NCBI RefSeq assembly: GCF_033958435.1
Contig: NC_134158.1
Location: 9,054,337-9,118,336 of the forward strand
Origin: Carettochelys insculpta
Taxonomy: Eukaryota; Chordata; Testudines; Carettochelyidae
Direction of reading: 5' to 3'
Length of the DNA stretch: 64,000 nucleotides
Both the position numbers and the translations under genes were made by a program. Of this stretch, positions 11,130-23,275 are shown piece by piece. Below the pieces are notes generated by a model. It saw only the letters and a program-made list of their open reading frames with translations. It did not search any database and was not told the DNA's origin. Each line of letters begins with the position of its first letter. Within the stretch, counting starts at the first letter, position 1.

Positions 11130-11932
11130 TAAGTCTCAGATTTATTCCTGCAGTTAGCTCATTGTGCTAAATGCCTTGTCACAGACCAGGCAGGCTAAAG
11201 CAGTGTCTCCTTCCTGCACGGATGTTCGGAACTTGAAAGCCAATGTATTAGAAGCCCTCTCGGGGAGCCTCTTCACAGGAGTCTTCACGCTTCAACATCG
11301 TTTCCAAAAATGCACTCACCAGCTAACAGACAAGTGTCCCTGTTCTCTGCCTTAGCCTCTCTGAAACCTATACCAAGGACCAGGTCAGGACACAGGCTCG
11401 AAGCCCTGGCCTTTTCAGGCTGGATACTGCTATAACCGAGCCTGGCCAATAATCAGAGAGTTGGATACTAAACCTCTCTCCTTAGTCAGCCATACTATGA
11501 CTGGGGGTCACCTCCAACAGGAGCCTGGTATTGGCATGCACGGTGAATCTACTCTTGGGTGACTGTGGCAGCTGCCCCTTCTCCCATCCCACCGGGGGAT
11601 CCAGCCAGCACAATCCTGAGGTCTGCAGGAGGGCCTGCTGGTGTATCACATGGCAGTGGGGTGTGACTGTCCCCCCATTTCTCAAACAGGGCCCAGACCC
11701 CCGGGGGCAGGGCTGGGAAAACGGGGCAGACCCCCAGGGCTGTGACCGGGGCCCCCCAGCCAGCGGTGGCTGTGAACACAAAGGGAAGCTGCGGGGATCC
11801 TGTCCCTGTGTGTGGCTCAGAGCTCTGCATCCCACCTCCCGCTCTGGCTGGTGGGTGTGTGGTCAGAGCAGACCCGGCCCTTGTCCCTCTGCTGTGGGGA
11901 GGGGGGCGAGGGTCTCTCTGCCCAGCCCGTGA

Positions 11933-12373
<441 letters not shown>

Positions 12374-12739
12374 TAAAGGATACTCGTGGAACCCCTCGGG
12401 AGTTCTCTGCGGAGAAGCCATGTGTTGTCCTGTGATTGGCACACCCAGTCTCTGCTCACCTCCCTCCTTGGGACTAGCTCTGGGCTCTGCAGGTTAAGAT
12501 ATTGGAAGGGTTTCACAGCAGAGCTGTGGGAGTGTCAGCACGGCCTCTGAATGCTCATGTGGGTGCCACAATTCCCCTCCTCTCCCCAGGGGGCTCAGTG
12601 ATCCTGTTCCCATCTCCTTGGGTTCCTCATTCCCCAGCACAGCCCAGGAACAGGTTCCTCTCAGGGAACGTCCTTTGTGACAAACACTCTCTCAGCCCTC
12701 CCAGCCCCTGACCTGGTGTGATTTTCCCCCCCTGCGCAG

Positions 12740-12853
12740 GGTTCCCCATTCCCAAACCGGAGCTGATCGCCCGGCTGGAGCGAGGGGAAGAGCTGTGGGT
12801 GTCTGATCTCCAGGCCGGGGAGGAAACAGGGAACCGAAAAGACATCGGCACAG
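12740..12853 (+). CDS. Gene B KRAB-B exon
   Basis: CCTGCGCAG acceptor, exon of 114 nt, donor CACAG|GTGAGG. It enters in phase 1, completing Gly, and reads [17 protein letters not shown], the typical KRAB-B box that strengthens KRAB-A, followed by [11 protein letters not shown]. It leaves one base over, which joins correctly to the finger exon. B has Leu before Trp where C, D, E and F have Pro. Confidence 0.92.
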
Positions 12854-13351
12854 GTGAGGACTGACATAGCATCCATCTGGGGAATGATGGGAAAAGTTGA
12901 GAATTCCCAAAGGGGGGTCTCAGTAATTGACCTCAGTTCTTCCTCATATCCTGCAGGGCCCAGTGTCGTGAGCAGACATCGCTCACGGCTTCCCACCAGT
13001 TTTCCTTGTAAGCTGAGCCCTTGTGCGGCCACTCAGGAGAAATCCCAATGCCCCCAGCTAACCAGCAGAGCACCCACAGCACCGTGTATTTCTGCTGGTG
13101 GTGCACATAAGCATATACCTGTGTGCACATAAAAATTATTCTGCACATGGATGAAGAAGATGAGAAGAAACATTTCTTTCTGCGTGTCCTGTTAGCTGCA
13201 GGAGTTTCCTTCCCTGTGACCTCATGGGAAGTGGAGGCAGAATCCATTTGCTCAGCCTGTGACGCTTCAGTGTGTTGTGTTTTCCCCGGTGCTGTTCCTC
13301 TTTCCCCCCAGCACAGTGACTCCTGTCTGGATTGTGTCTCCCTCCCAGCAG

Positions 13352-15726
13352 GTGGTGAGCGAGCGAGTGAGAAGCAGGAGGGGAATGAACAGCAGGACGT
13401 TCCTGGGGCAATGGGACTAGAAGGGTCCTTGGTGGGAAGAGCTGAAGGGGATTTTTCCCAGCGATGGGAACAAGGAGAAGCCTGGGGAAAGTCGCCCAGG
13501 TCGGAGAGGCTGCTGGGAAACCCCCCAAGGAAGCAACTGGCTGAATCTGTTAAATGTAGGGAAGGAGACAAGGATCCAACAGCCCAGGCGACAAATTCCA
13601 AGGGAGACAAACACCACGAATGGCTCGGTGACGAGAACAGCTTCAGTCTGAGACCACTGCAGACTGCATTGCCAGCAATAGGTCCTGCAGAGAAACCTCC
13701 TCGGTGCTTGGAGCTTGGGGAGAGATTCACTGACTGCTCTGATTTTAATAATGCTGGGAGAAAACAGAAGGGAGAGAAACGCTCTCAATGCCTTGAGGGC
13801 AGGAACAGTTTGAATGGGAAGTCAGCCCTGGTTACAGATGAGACGAGGTACACAGGAGAGAGACCCCATCAGTGCTCAGACTGTGGAAAAGGTTTTCTAC
13901 AGAGGTCGAGCCTGAAAATCCATCAGGCCATCCACACAGGGGAGAGACCCTATAAGTGCTCAGAGTGTGGAAAGAGTTTCATCCAGAAGTCTCGCCTTGT
14001 TTCACATCAGACCGTCCACACAGGGCACAGCCCCCATAAGTGCTTGGAATGTGGGAAATGTTTCACACAGAGGTCAAACCTTCGTATTCATCAGGCCATA
14101 CACACTGGAGAGAGACCTTATAAGTGCTCCGACTGCGGGAAGGGTTTCATTCAGAGGTCAAACCTCATAAGTCATCGAGCCGTCCACACGGGACAAAGAC
14201 CCCATAAGTGTTTAAAGTGTGGAAAAAGTTTCATACAAAGGTCCAGTCTCAGGAAACATCAAACAATTCATACAGGAGAGAGCCCTCATAAATGCTTAGA
14301 CTGTGGAAAGAGTTTCATATATAGGTCAGACCTCAATAACCATCAGGCCGTCCACACAGGAGTCAGACCTTATAAGTGTTTAGACTGCGGAAAGAGTTTC
14401 ATACAGAGGTCCCACCTCATAAACCATCAGGCCATCCACAGCGGAGAGAGACCCCATAAGTGCTCGGACTGTGGAAAAACCTTCGCCCAAAGGTCCATTC
14501 TTGTTTCACACCAGAAAATCCACTCTGGAGAAAGACCCCATAAGTGCTCAGTCTGTGGGAAAAGTTTCAAATCCAAACAATGGCTCGTTAAGCATCAGGC
14601 CATCCACACAGGATTGAAACCCCACAAGTGCTTAGTCTGTGGAAAAGCTTTCACACACAAATCAGTCCTTGTTTCCCATCAGGCCGTCCACACAGGAGAG
14701 AGATCCCACAAGTGTTTGCAGTGCGGGAAATGCTTCACACAGAGGTCAGGCCTTCATACTCATCAGGTCATCCACACCGGTGCGAGACCCCATAAGTGCC
14801 TGGACTGTGGGAAAAGTTTCACACAGAGGTCAGTCCTTCATACTCATCAGGTCATCCACACAGGGTCAAGACCCCATAAGTGTTCGGACTGTGGGAAATG
14901 TTTCAGAAGGATATACGAGCTTCTTAAACATCAGGCCATCCACACTGGAGAGAGACCCCATAAGTGCTTGGACTGTGGAAAGGGTTTCATACACAGGTGT
15001 CGCCTTGTTTCTCATCAGAAAATCCACACAGGAGACAGACCCCATAAGTGCTTAGACTGTGATAAGAGTTTCCTAAACAGATCAGCCCTCTTAAATCATC
15101 AGGCAATCCACTCAGGAGAGAGACCTCATAAATGCTTAGACTGTGGAAAGAGTTTCAAACAGAGGCCAAACCTCATAAGCCATCAGGCCATCCACACAGG
15201 AGAGAGACCCCATAAATGCGCAGACTGTGGAAAGTGTTTCAAAAACAGGTCAAACCTCATAAACCATCAGACAGTCCACACAGGAGAAAGACCCCATAAG
15301 TGTTCAGACTGTGGAAAAAGTTTCAAACAGAGGTCAAACCTCATAAACCATCAGGCAGTCCACACAGGAGAAAGACCCCATAACTGCTTAGAGTGTGGGA
15401 AAAATTTCCTAAGGAGATTTCAGCTTCTTAAACATCAGGCCATCCACACTGGAGAGAGACCCCATAAATGCTTAATCTGTGGAAAGAGTTTCATAGAGAG
15501 GTCCAACCTTATTTCACATCAGAAAATTCACACAGGAGAAAAACCCCATAAATGCTTGGTGTGTGGGAAAAGTTTCACACAGAGGTCAACCCTTCGTACT
15601 CATGAGGCCATCCACACTGGAGAGAGACCCCATAAGTGCGCACACTGTGGGAAGAGTTTCATCCGGAAGTCAGCCCTTAGTAGTCATCAGGCCATTCACA
15701 CAGGGAAGAGACCCCATAAGAGCTGA
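13352..15726 (+). CDS. Gene B: terminal exon with 22 C2H2 fingers
   Basis: Acceptor CTCCCAGCAG, then G|GT GGT GAG in frame with KRAB-B. The full spliced model (6,515-6,529, 12,065-12,191, 12,740-12,853, 13,352-15,726) gives about 876 residues. Residues 86 to about 200 form an acidic, Gln-rich linker (ERASEKQEGNEQQDVPG) shared with C and E. Two degenerate finger-like repeats follow, then 22 consecutive fingers from residue 260 to the end. Helix position -1 is mostly Gln; position 2 is almost always Ser. All 22 fingers keep both Cys and both His. Finger 9 (FKSKQWLVK) and finger 13 (FRRIYELLK) have atypical helices. The TGA arises where the next finger has lost two bases in its AAGTGCTTAGAC segment, and decayed fingers follow. 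Open sequence upstream to 13,123 is taken as intron. Predicted nuclear DNA-binding repressor; target unknown. Confidence 0.92.
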
Positions 15727-16480
15727 CTGTGGAAAAAGTTGTACATGGATGTCAGGGGTGCTTAAACATCAGGCAGTCCATATGTGATGGGAACGCCCTT
15801 GGTCTGTGGGAAAAGCCTTATACAGAGGTCAGAGCTGCAGAAACATCACTGAATCCAAACAGGAGTGGGGGGAGCATGGGAATCAGTGGTGTTCAACTTG
15901 CAGGCCAGGGGGGTTGTATGTGACCCCCAAGACTTCTTGCTGACCGTTTCCCATGCACAGAGTTGCCTTGTTCTGCTGGTTTCCGTCTGCAGAGTCTTTC
16001 TCCTGCCAGTGTCACTAAAGCAACAAGTGCATCAGGCGAGGGCATGGGAAGTGAGATCCCTGCCAACGGCCCACAACATGGTGAGAGCCGGGGGCTCCCT
16101 CTGCACTGCTCCGGTTCTGTCGGCGTGTTCTGCAAATTCTAGGCACGCTCGAAACGCAGTCAGTAAAACTGCCCCATCCCGGGAAACCCTCTTCATTATG
16201 ACAATCCTACAGCTCATTGAGGTGAAGGGAAACCACTCATGCCACACGTTCCAGGACCTGGCTTGCCCCTTCCTTCTGTGAACGCTTGGATGGCTGGAAA
16301 GATTTCAGAAGCCGATTGATCTTTGGTTTCCATCAGCGTATCCACGCAAGAGAGGTTCAGGAAGTGAGCGGGCTGGGAGACAAACTTTCCTCAGGAGATC
16401 AGACCTTGTTACACCTCAGGCCGTGCATGCGGGAAAGACACCTCCTACGTGGGTGGGCTGTGGGAAGAGATTCCCTGTTT
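15727..16480 (+). pseudogene. Decayed finger remnants and 3' flank of gene B
   Basis: At 15,727-15,850 two frame-broken fingers can be read. After about 400 bp of non-finger sequence shared with the A flank (15,870-16,250), more finger debris appears at 16,270-16,470 (a TTTCCATCAGCGTATCC His pair near 16,326, a TTACACCTCAGGCC His pair near 16,408 and GGCTGTGGGAAGAGATT near 16,456). The array therefore once extended well past the present stop. Confidence 0.65.
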
Positions 16481-16667
16481 GGTTGACATTATGGTGTAGG
16501 GAGGAGGGGGTTAGATTTACGAGGAACTGAGGAAGCTTTGGAGAGAGGAGGCATGTCAAGAAATGGCATTCTGTTGCTGCTTAACGGCATGAATAATCAC
16601 GATTTGTTTTTGATTACTTGACAGTCCTGGAGGACGGTAATTTTAGCAGACTGTGGTCTGTTGAGTT

Positions 16668-16803
16668 GACCTTCCTAGAGGTTTTTGAGTCCTGTCTTGC
16701 CGTGGTCCTGGCTGGGATGATCTAGTTGGGGTTGATCCCGCTTTGGGCAGGGGGCTAAACTTGTTGACAACCTGAGGTCCCTTCCAGCCCTAGAATTCTA
16801 TAT
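16668..16803 (+). mobile_element. CR1 LINE 3' fragment
   Basis: GAGGTTTTTGAGTCCTG through GGCAGGGGGCTAAAC to CCAGCCCTAGAATTCTAT is the last ~135 bp of CR1, in the B flank. Confidence 0.88.
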
Positions 16804-17345
16804 ACCATGAGTACCTTGTTCCTGTCCAGCAATGTATTTTGTTAGCTCATAAATCAAAAGGAAATTCTGATACTACTAAACTTGTGTGTAACCATGTGAT
16901 TGTTTAGGTGCGTATCTCTTGAAAGTTTGTCATAAACCTTCTATGAACTGCTGTACGGGGTATTATTTTCATGCCTTTCATTTAATTCCCTGTGCTGTTT
17001 AAGAAACAGAACGTTTCTTCAAAACCTGTTGAGAAGCTGCAGAAATGTCTCCTTGGGACCTGACCCTGTCCTCTCCGCTCTCCTTAAGCTTTGTGTGGGG
17101 GGAGTTGGAGCTCTCCAATCCCACCCAGACTCCCCCGATATTTGAATTCTAAAAAAGGACCCCTTGCGTTTCTAAAGCAACATCTCTACAGTGAAACAGA
17201 CCAAAGGACTCTGTCCGGGTCCCTACGTACAATGGTCTTTTACACAGTTGTCTCTGTCTTTTCCTCTTTTAATAAATCTTATTTGAGTTAATAGGAATGG
17301 GTTGTCAGTGTGTCTTTGGGTAAGAACTGGAGTCGCCTTCTCCTT
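16804..17345. other. Shared 3' flank of gene B with AATAAA
   Basis: Paralogous to 3,433-3,550 plus 4,161-4,550 after A and to 41,300-41,840 after D. It contains CTTTTAATAAATC near 17,270. No gene is seen. Confidence 0.6.
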
Positions 17346-17347
17346 GA

Positions 17348-17482
17348 CGGTCTTCATGTTTTTTTAAGTCCCGGCTTGACAAGGCCCTGGCTGGGATGAC
17401 TTAGTTGGGGTTGATCCTGCTTGAAGCAGGGGGCTGGACTAGATGACCTCATGAGGTCCCTTCCAGCCCTAGGATTCTATGT
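17348..17482 (+). mobile_element. CR1 LINE 3' fragment
   Basis: TTAAGTCCCGGCTTGACAAG to CCAGCCCTAGGATTCTATG is the CR1 3' terminus, immediately followed by a second, opposite-strand LINE fragment. Confidence 0.88.
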
Positions 17483-17485
17483 CAC

Positions 17486-18580
17486 CCTCCTGTTTGTGAG
17501 TCTGTTGATGGCTAACCAGACTGATTCTGGAGCTGCAGGCCTTATCGCAGAAGGGGCAGGTGTTGGTAGCTGTTGGAGGGGTGCAGGGTAGTTTTTGACA
17601 CTCTTTTCTTCTTCTCCACCTCTCCTCATCTGCGCTGTGGAGGGACCTGTCGAATTGTGCCACCCCCTCTCAGACTGCCCCTCTCCACTGGGAACGGTCC
17701 TGAGCAAGGTTCTCCCAGATGTCAGCACCGGTGCTGAACTTGTTCACATGTGCCTTCAGCATGTCTGTGAGCGGTTCCCACTGATGGCAGGGTGGCTTAG
17801 TGCCTAGGCGCCGTTGCCAGGGTCTGGGGCCCAGGGTGTGGGTCTTCAGCCCCCTCCCAAGAGGCTAATGGATAAGTTTGGGGCGTGGCCCTGAGAATCT
17901 AGGTTCCCCTCCAGTGGGAGACGGGCTCACCCCTTTGTGCCTGGTGGAGGGGCCTGAGGCTCTTCCTGCAGGCAGACGACCAGGTGGCAGCTCTGGCTTG
18001 TGCCCTGCTGCGTCAGAGCCAGCTCCTGCCTCTTGGCTGGTCAGCCCCGAATTGGGCTGATTCCCGTCCTTTTATACTCCTCCAGCCTCACACTGGCTGC
18101 AGGCGAACTGGGGTGGGGCTGGTTGGGCCAACAGGCCTTGTTTAACCCCTGCCCTGCCTGGCCTTCCTCTCACACTCTTACAATGTCCTCATCTTGCTTC
18201 CGCTGGCCCTCAATGCTCCTCCGTCCTTCCTCCAACTCGGAAACCAGGATTTCGGGAGGCGCCAATCAGACACCCGAACCGCGTGACCAGTCCAAGGACG
18301 TTGTTGATGACTGAGAACAGCTTCCTGTTTGACTCTTCCAGGACACTCGTGTTCCTGCGCCTGTCCTCTCAGGAGATCTTTAGGATTCTCCCAAGGCAGC
18401 ATGGATGATAGTGTTCAGGTGCCTTCAAGAGATGCTTGTGTGTCGTCCAGGTTTCGCACGTGTACAGCAGGGGTGGAATAACCACTGCACGGTACCCCAG
18501 GAGCTTTAGACATCCCGGTTCTCGCAGGCCCTTGGTCTCGGGCGGGCACAAGTGGAACGTGCAGAGGTCAGAGGAGGCTG
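17486..18580 (-). mobile_element. Non-LTR retrotransposon pol C-terminal fragments
   Basis: The minus strand reads YTCETWTTHKHLLKAPEHYH near 18,400-18,480, then WTGHAVRVSDWRLPKSW near 18,220-18,290, and ends with a lone C2H2-like motif (CPFCDKACSSRISLVSHQQT) near 17,500-17,550. This is the C-terminal order of a well-known LINE endonuclease/reverse-transcriptase polyprotein (the CETWT...LPKQ...zinc-finger type). It is frame-broken with an unaligned middle. The finger belongs to the retroelement and not to the KZFP array. Confidence 0.7.
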
Positions 18581-19330
18581 GGTTAGTGGAATTCATTAAC
18601 TGGCGGGTGCATCTGGGGTTGCTTTGTTCTTTAACTCTGCTTTTCGGGGCTGGGGAGGGAGGCAGGAGTCGGGGTGCAGGAACCAAGGCGGCGGGGTGTG
18701 GGAAAGGACTGGCTCAGGATAGGTAGCTAGGGGATTGGGACTAGGAGGTATGGGTGACCCCCAAGACCCTGTGCCAGGGCAGGTCCACATTAATGGCATC
18801 CACAGCATCCCAGACTGGCAGGGGCCGGTACCCTGATGCTGCCCTGGGCGGTGGTATGCCCAGGGCTGCTGGAGGACACCTCTCCGCCCTGCCCCCCAAC
18901 ATGCTCTTGTGGGCCAGCAGGGGGCTGGGCCAGCGAGGAGCTCCCAGCCTCTGAAGCTGCACTGCAGACACGGGGAAGCACCTACTGGGGGTGCGGGGAG
19001 AGGGGGGGCAAAGGAGGGAGGGAAGCCTAAGCCCCGGGCCAGAGCCACGTGGAGGGGCAGGGAAGCCCCTTTCCCCAGCAGGAGCCATGGGAAGCGGGGG
19101 AGGCCTCTAGCCCTGGTAGCAGGCACCCGGGGAGAGAGGGAAGCCGCCAGCATCACCACATGCAGGAGCCCCACGGGGGTCGGACAGGGCTGGGGGGGTC
19201 CCGCTCCGGGAGCTCCCTCCGCTCTGCCCAGGGAAGGGGCCGGAGCAGAAAGAGCACAGGCGGGAGCGGGGACCCCTTCGCCCCTTGTCCGAGGGGTGAC
19301 AGCAAGCGGGGGGGGGGCGTGTGCGCGGGG
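18581..19330. other. Intergenic sequence between B and C
   Basis: 18,590-18,690 resembles 4,540-4,640 and closes the duplicated flank. The rest is GC-rich with no supported gene; long open frames here reflect base composition. Confidence 0.45.
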
Positions 19331-19930
19331 AGTCCTGGGCCCCGCCTGGCAAAGAAGCCCCGGAGCAGATGCTGCTCATGGGCCCGTCTGAGCGTAACAC
19401 AGCAACAGGCAGGGGGAGCCCGTCCCGGTGGGTCCCTCGCTGCGGGGGCCGGAGCCTCGCTAGGACCCAGGGGCGGCCGGAGCCGCGGGGGGAAGCGATC
19501 GCTGGCTGCCCCCGGCCGGCCGCAGGAAGCGAGCGGCAGCCGCTGCGGGGCCTCTGCTCCCCGGCTCCCTCCCTCCCGGCCGGGCGGGGGCTGCTGCGGG
19601 GCCCCGGAGCCCTGGCTGCAGCCGGGAGAGGGGAACCTCCAGCCGCAGCCGCAGCCGGGCCAGTCCCGCTGCTCCCCGGGAGCCGCTCCCCGGGCGGGCG
19701 GGCAGCGCCCCCAGCCTGGCCAGGGCCCTGCCCGGCCCAGCCCCTGCCCCTGCCCCTGGCCCAGGGCGGGCAGCGCTCGGGGGGAAGGTAAGAGCCCCCG
19801 GCCCGGCCCAGCCCCGGGAGCGGTGCCCGGTGCCCCCGGGCGGGCGGGCTGCAGGGGGAGGGTCCGGCCCCGGGCTGCTCCCCGCCGAGCTGGCTGCGAT
19901 CCCCGCCCCGGGCCCGGCAGACGTGGGCAA
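19330..19930 (+). promoter_or_regulatory. Gene C CpG-rich promoter and exon 1 (exon end 19,787)
   Basis: Second copy of the CpG-type block. The conserved core starts TAGGACCCAG at 19,461 and ends GGGGGAAG|GTAAGAG at 19,787/19,788. Upstream words (AACAGGCAGGGGGAGCCC) are shared with the gene E copy, so B, C and E form one promoter subtype and D and F another. Confidence 0.75.
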
Positions 19931-19979
19931 GGGGGGACCCCGGGCAGAGCGGGGAGCCCGCTGCAGCGGTTGGAAGACT

Positions 19980-20035
19980 GGGTGTGTGTGTTGGGTGTGT
20001 ACGTGTATATGCGGGTGTGTGTCTCGGGGGTGGGG
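19980..20035. repeat. GT-rich simple sequence
   Basis: Imperfect TGTG tract just after exon 1 of gene C. Gene E has a longer tract at the equivalent place (43,369-43,445). Confidence 0.8.
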
Positions 20036-20489
20036 GCTGTTGGCCTCAGAGGGGCTTTTCCTCCTCCCTGGGGCAGCACCGCAGCTCCCATTCCCCAGAG
20101 CTGTGTCCTTAAAGGCCCAGAGCCGGGCAGAGCCCCTCAGCAGCCCTCCCTGTGGGTCTGAATGCGGTTGTGTGTGGGCGCCCGCCTGGTGGGGGGGTGT
20201 GAGACATCACACCCCAGCCGGGGCACATCACACAATTCACTCCACCCCGGGGGTCGAGAGACTGGGCTGGGTCTCCGGGTCAGAGCTTTGGCCGAGGGTG
20301 TGGGCACTGGTGTGGGGCTGGGGATGAGGGGTCTGGGGTGCAGATAGGGCCTTACAAAGGAAGCACGGTCTGTTACCTCTGTGGTGCATAGTGATGGCCG
20401 TGGCAGTCAGTCTGCGACTGGGACAGGTACAAAGGTGTGAGGTGTAACGGGGGTAACAAAAATACATCAAGTTGGATTAATACAGTGAG

Positions 20490-20756
20490 GTATCCGAGGG
20501 GGAGCCGGATTTGTCTGTCGCCGCAAAACCGAGAAGTCCTGGGGTACCTTAGAGACAAACAGGTATTTTGGCCCATAAACTTCCGTGGGCAAAGACCCGC
20601 TTCATCAGATGCAATGTTTGTGGTCTTTTTGCGTGGCCTTTGCCCACGAAAGCTGATGCTCCAAAATATCTGTTAGTCTCTAAGGTGCCACAGGACTGCT
20701 TGTTGTTTTTGCAGATACAGGCTAACACGGTGGCCCCTCTGATACTTACAGATTAA
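20490..20756. repeat. Fold-back (Penelope-like?) repeat
   Basis: Left end GAGGGGGAGCCGGATTTGTC and right end ACACGGTGGCCCCTCTGAT are inverted copies. The arms include AGAAGTCCTGGGGTACCTTA and TAAGGTGCCACAGGACTGC. The core has GCCCACGAAAGCTGATGCTC. Relatives occur at 9,020, 10,085, 22,925, 30,585, 35,355 and 42,040. I suspect a Penelope-like or fold-back element. Confidence 0.65.
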
Positions 20757-22362
20757 CAGATCTGTTAGTTCAGGGGTCTGTAAGGACTTCTTTGTAGCTC
20801 TGGACGCTATAATTGCCAAGGGAAAAAAAGAAACAGCTCCCGATTATTTTCCGTAAATGGTGAACGTCTAAACGCCCAGCAGTGAACAACTCCTATCTAA
20901 ATAGCAAGCGATATGTGATCGCGAAACTTTGGATAACTCCCCATAGTGTCATTCCGGAGAGAAAATCGGGAAGACAATGGTACAAACACACACAAGTCAA
21001 GTGTGAGGAAATAGAATGGTGAAAAGTTTGTGAGCGTCCTGTGGGAAGTATGTACATAGACCCTCGATTTGCATGAGAGTTACATTCCTGGAAAACCAAG
21101 TGTAACTTGAAATTCGCGCATGTTGAGTTGGGAACGGAGAGGGCCCAGCAGCCAGGAGCAGGGGATCCCCTTGTTAAGGGGAAGAGAGCCCTGGGGTGCC
21201 ACCTCTGGGTGGCGATGTGGGGATCCCCATGTTAAAAGGCTGCTGGCTGGCTGGCTGTGGGTCAGCTCAGCCGTTGGCGTCGGGACGTGCCGGGGAGGCG
21301 ATCCCCCTGTCAAAGGGGAATGGATCTTCCCCTCAGTGCCATTGCCGGGGCTGGGGTCGGGCTCCCCCTGTGATGGCACTCAGGGGAAGATCTGACTGTC
21401 ACAGCTCTGTTCCCGGGGGATTGCCTCCCCGCTCGCCTGTGTGGCAGCGACTGGTGCCTCTGCTTGGAGCCAGCCAGGTGCCCCTCCAATGACACTAGCA
21501 TGAAAGCCACGCGGGTCGAATGGGTGTCTCTCGAGGGTTTGCTGCAGCGCACGGGCTACATGCAGGGCTGATCTTCAAGTCTCCTGCACCGTCTTGGTGT
21601 CTGTGTCCGAAGCGGCATTGGAAGTTTTCATTGGTGGCCAGCCACGGCCCCTCCGTAGCTCACCGGAGAAGGGAGGGGGTCACAGTTCGGACAGGAGGTG
21701 GGTGTGTCCCCGAGGCCCCGGTGGGGAGCTCTGAATGGAGCCCGGTAAAGCAATTCACTGGCTCTGGCCCTTGGACGCCTCTGCTCCCGATGCCTGGAGG
21801 GAAGCAGAGGGTTTAGGCACTGCTCCCGCCCCCTTGTGAAATCTCTCAGCTCCCTTTGGCCGGTTTATGGCCAGGGGTCACCCAGGTAAGTCTGGCCAGA
21901 GCCTGTGACAGGCACTCCAGACCCTCTGTCCCCCAACTCCATGGAATCCTAACCCTCTGCCCCCCACTGCAGCCATGTCCGCCATAACCCAAATCCCTGC
22001 CCCCTGCCACGCCCCACAGAATCTTAACATTCTGCCCCCCTGCATTAACCCCCATATAACTCAAACCTCCTGCACCGACGCCCCCTCCCAGACCCTGCAC
22101 CCCAACCTCCTGCCCTAGATCACACCCCAACCCCCCTGCACCCCAGTTCCTTGCCCTGGCTCACAACCCCCTTCTGCCCCGGGCTGTAAGCCAGCCCTAA
22201 ACCCCCTCCTGCTCCCATAGCCTGTATAACCCAACCTTCTGCTCCTCCTCCTCCCCCACACCCCCTGTCCTAGAGCCTGCACCTCAATCCCCTGCTCTAG
22301 GTTGCAGGCCAACCCACCCCCCGGGCCAGGTCCCAGCTGCCTCAGCATCAATAACCGCGGGC
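20757..22362. other. Gene C intron 1, unassigned part
   Basis: No gene is seen. 21,060-21,840 is moderately GC-rich with repeated CCCC TGTTAAAGGGGA-like words. 21,870-22,330 is a C-rich stretch of short CCCCTGCACCCC-like units on the + strand. Neither is identifiable. Confidence 0.4.
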
Positions 22363-22924
22363 TCAGTGCCCGTTGGTGTCTGACGCCTCCCTCACTATTT
22401 CCTTCCGTCTCTCCCTGTCCAGTGCGGAGCGGCTCAGTTTCTGTAGACTGGCTCCGCACCAACCTACCAGATCATCTCCCCACTCTCTGGGGGCGTCTCC
22501 TCTCCTATTTGAACCGTCCGTTATGCCAGATACCAGGGGCTTGATTTTCCCTTCGTCGTTCATTCCGCAAATAGGCCCCAATAGTTGTAGCTTCCGTTTT
22601 ATAACCTTCTGCAGCAGGTTCTCTTTGGCTGTATCTTCCTATAGAATTCCTCACTGGTGCCCTTCTGCAGCCATCCTAGTCTCGGAATCTTTCCAAAACG
22701 ACTCCTTTCGAACGCCAATATTCTTCTTTTCGAATCTTTCCTTATCACCCGTGTCTCACTTCCCTACAACGTGCTGCTGAAGACGCACGTTTTCAAGACG
22801 TTCAGCTTCGTTCCTAAGCAAATCGCTTTGCTTTTCCGGATCTGATCCATCGCCTTCAAACTTGCTCTTGCTTTCGCTAGTCTAGTCGCTCTTTCCTTCT
22901 TACAGTCTAGATCATACGTTGAAT

Positions 22925-23059
22925 AGTAACAGGGAGGGAGCTGTGCTAGTCTATCTACTATCAAAACAAAACAGCAGACCAGTAGCACTTTAAAGACTAA
23001 TGAAATAATTTATTGGGTGATGAGCTTTTGTGGGACAGACCCACTTCTTCAGGCCTTCT
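22925..23059 (-). mobile_element. Short Penelope-like repeat inside the RTE, with target duplication
   Basis: Minus strand reads TGAAGAAGTGGGTCTGTCCC, then a TAATAAATTATTTC core. TAGATCATAC flanks both sides (22,908-22,917 and 23,060-23,069), a target duplication that fits retro-type insertion into the RTE. Confidence 0.7.
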
Positions 23060-23275
23060 TAGATCATACATTATGTGGCTCCCCGGTTATGTGAACTTCT
23101 CTACTTTTTCTAGTTCAATACTATCGACATGTATCTTCCTTTCTATTTCCTTACCTCCAAATACCATTGTTTTTGGTTTTTTGACGTTCATAAGAAGTCC
23201 ATACCTCTTCCCTTCTTCACTTAGCACCTGCCCCGTTTTTGCTAGCTTCAGCTCATCTTCCTCAATGATAGCGGA

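Larger units (their letters stand above)
6610..11655. other. About 5-kb composite insertion in gene B intron 2
   Basis: Gene C intron 2 runs directly from GAGCAGGCCCCTG-like sequence (25,300) to GGGGTGTGACCGTCC (25,315). In gene B the same two edges lie near 6,605 and 11,657, so roughly 5 kb is inserted in B or lost from C. The insert contains an inverted repeat pair (8,690-9,180 and 9,950-10,480), a Penelope-like repeat, a CR1 3' end and GC-rich sequence at 6,620-8,190 that I cannot assign. No intact gene is evident. Confidence 0.6.

Noticed and set aside
13123..13351. Open frame upstream of the gene B finger exon beginning MHIKIILHMDEE
   Set aside because: It lies before a good acceptor (CTCCCAGCAG) whose phase fits KRAB-B, and C, D and E show no equivalent peptide. 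It is an intron open by chance.
13873..15726. CRISPR-like regular repeats with 84-nt period
   Set aside because: The period is the 28-codon C2H2 finger and linker; the repeats are coding and the genome is eukaryotic.
19049..20161. 370-codon plus-strand frame through the gene C promoter
   Set aside because: It crosses a strong splice donor and GC-rich exon 1; its frame is not preserved in gene B.
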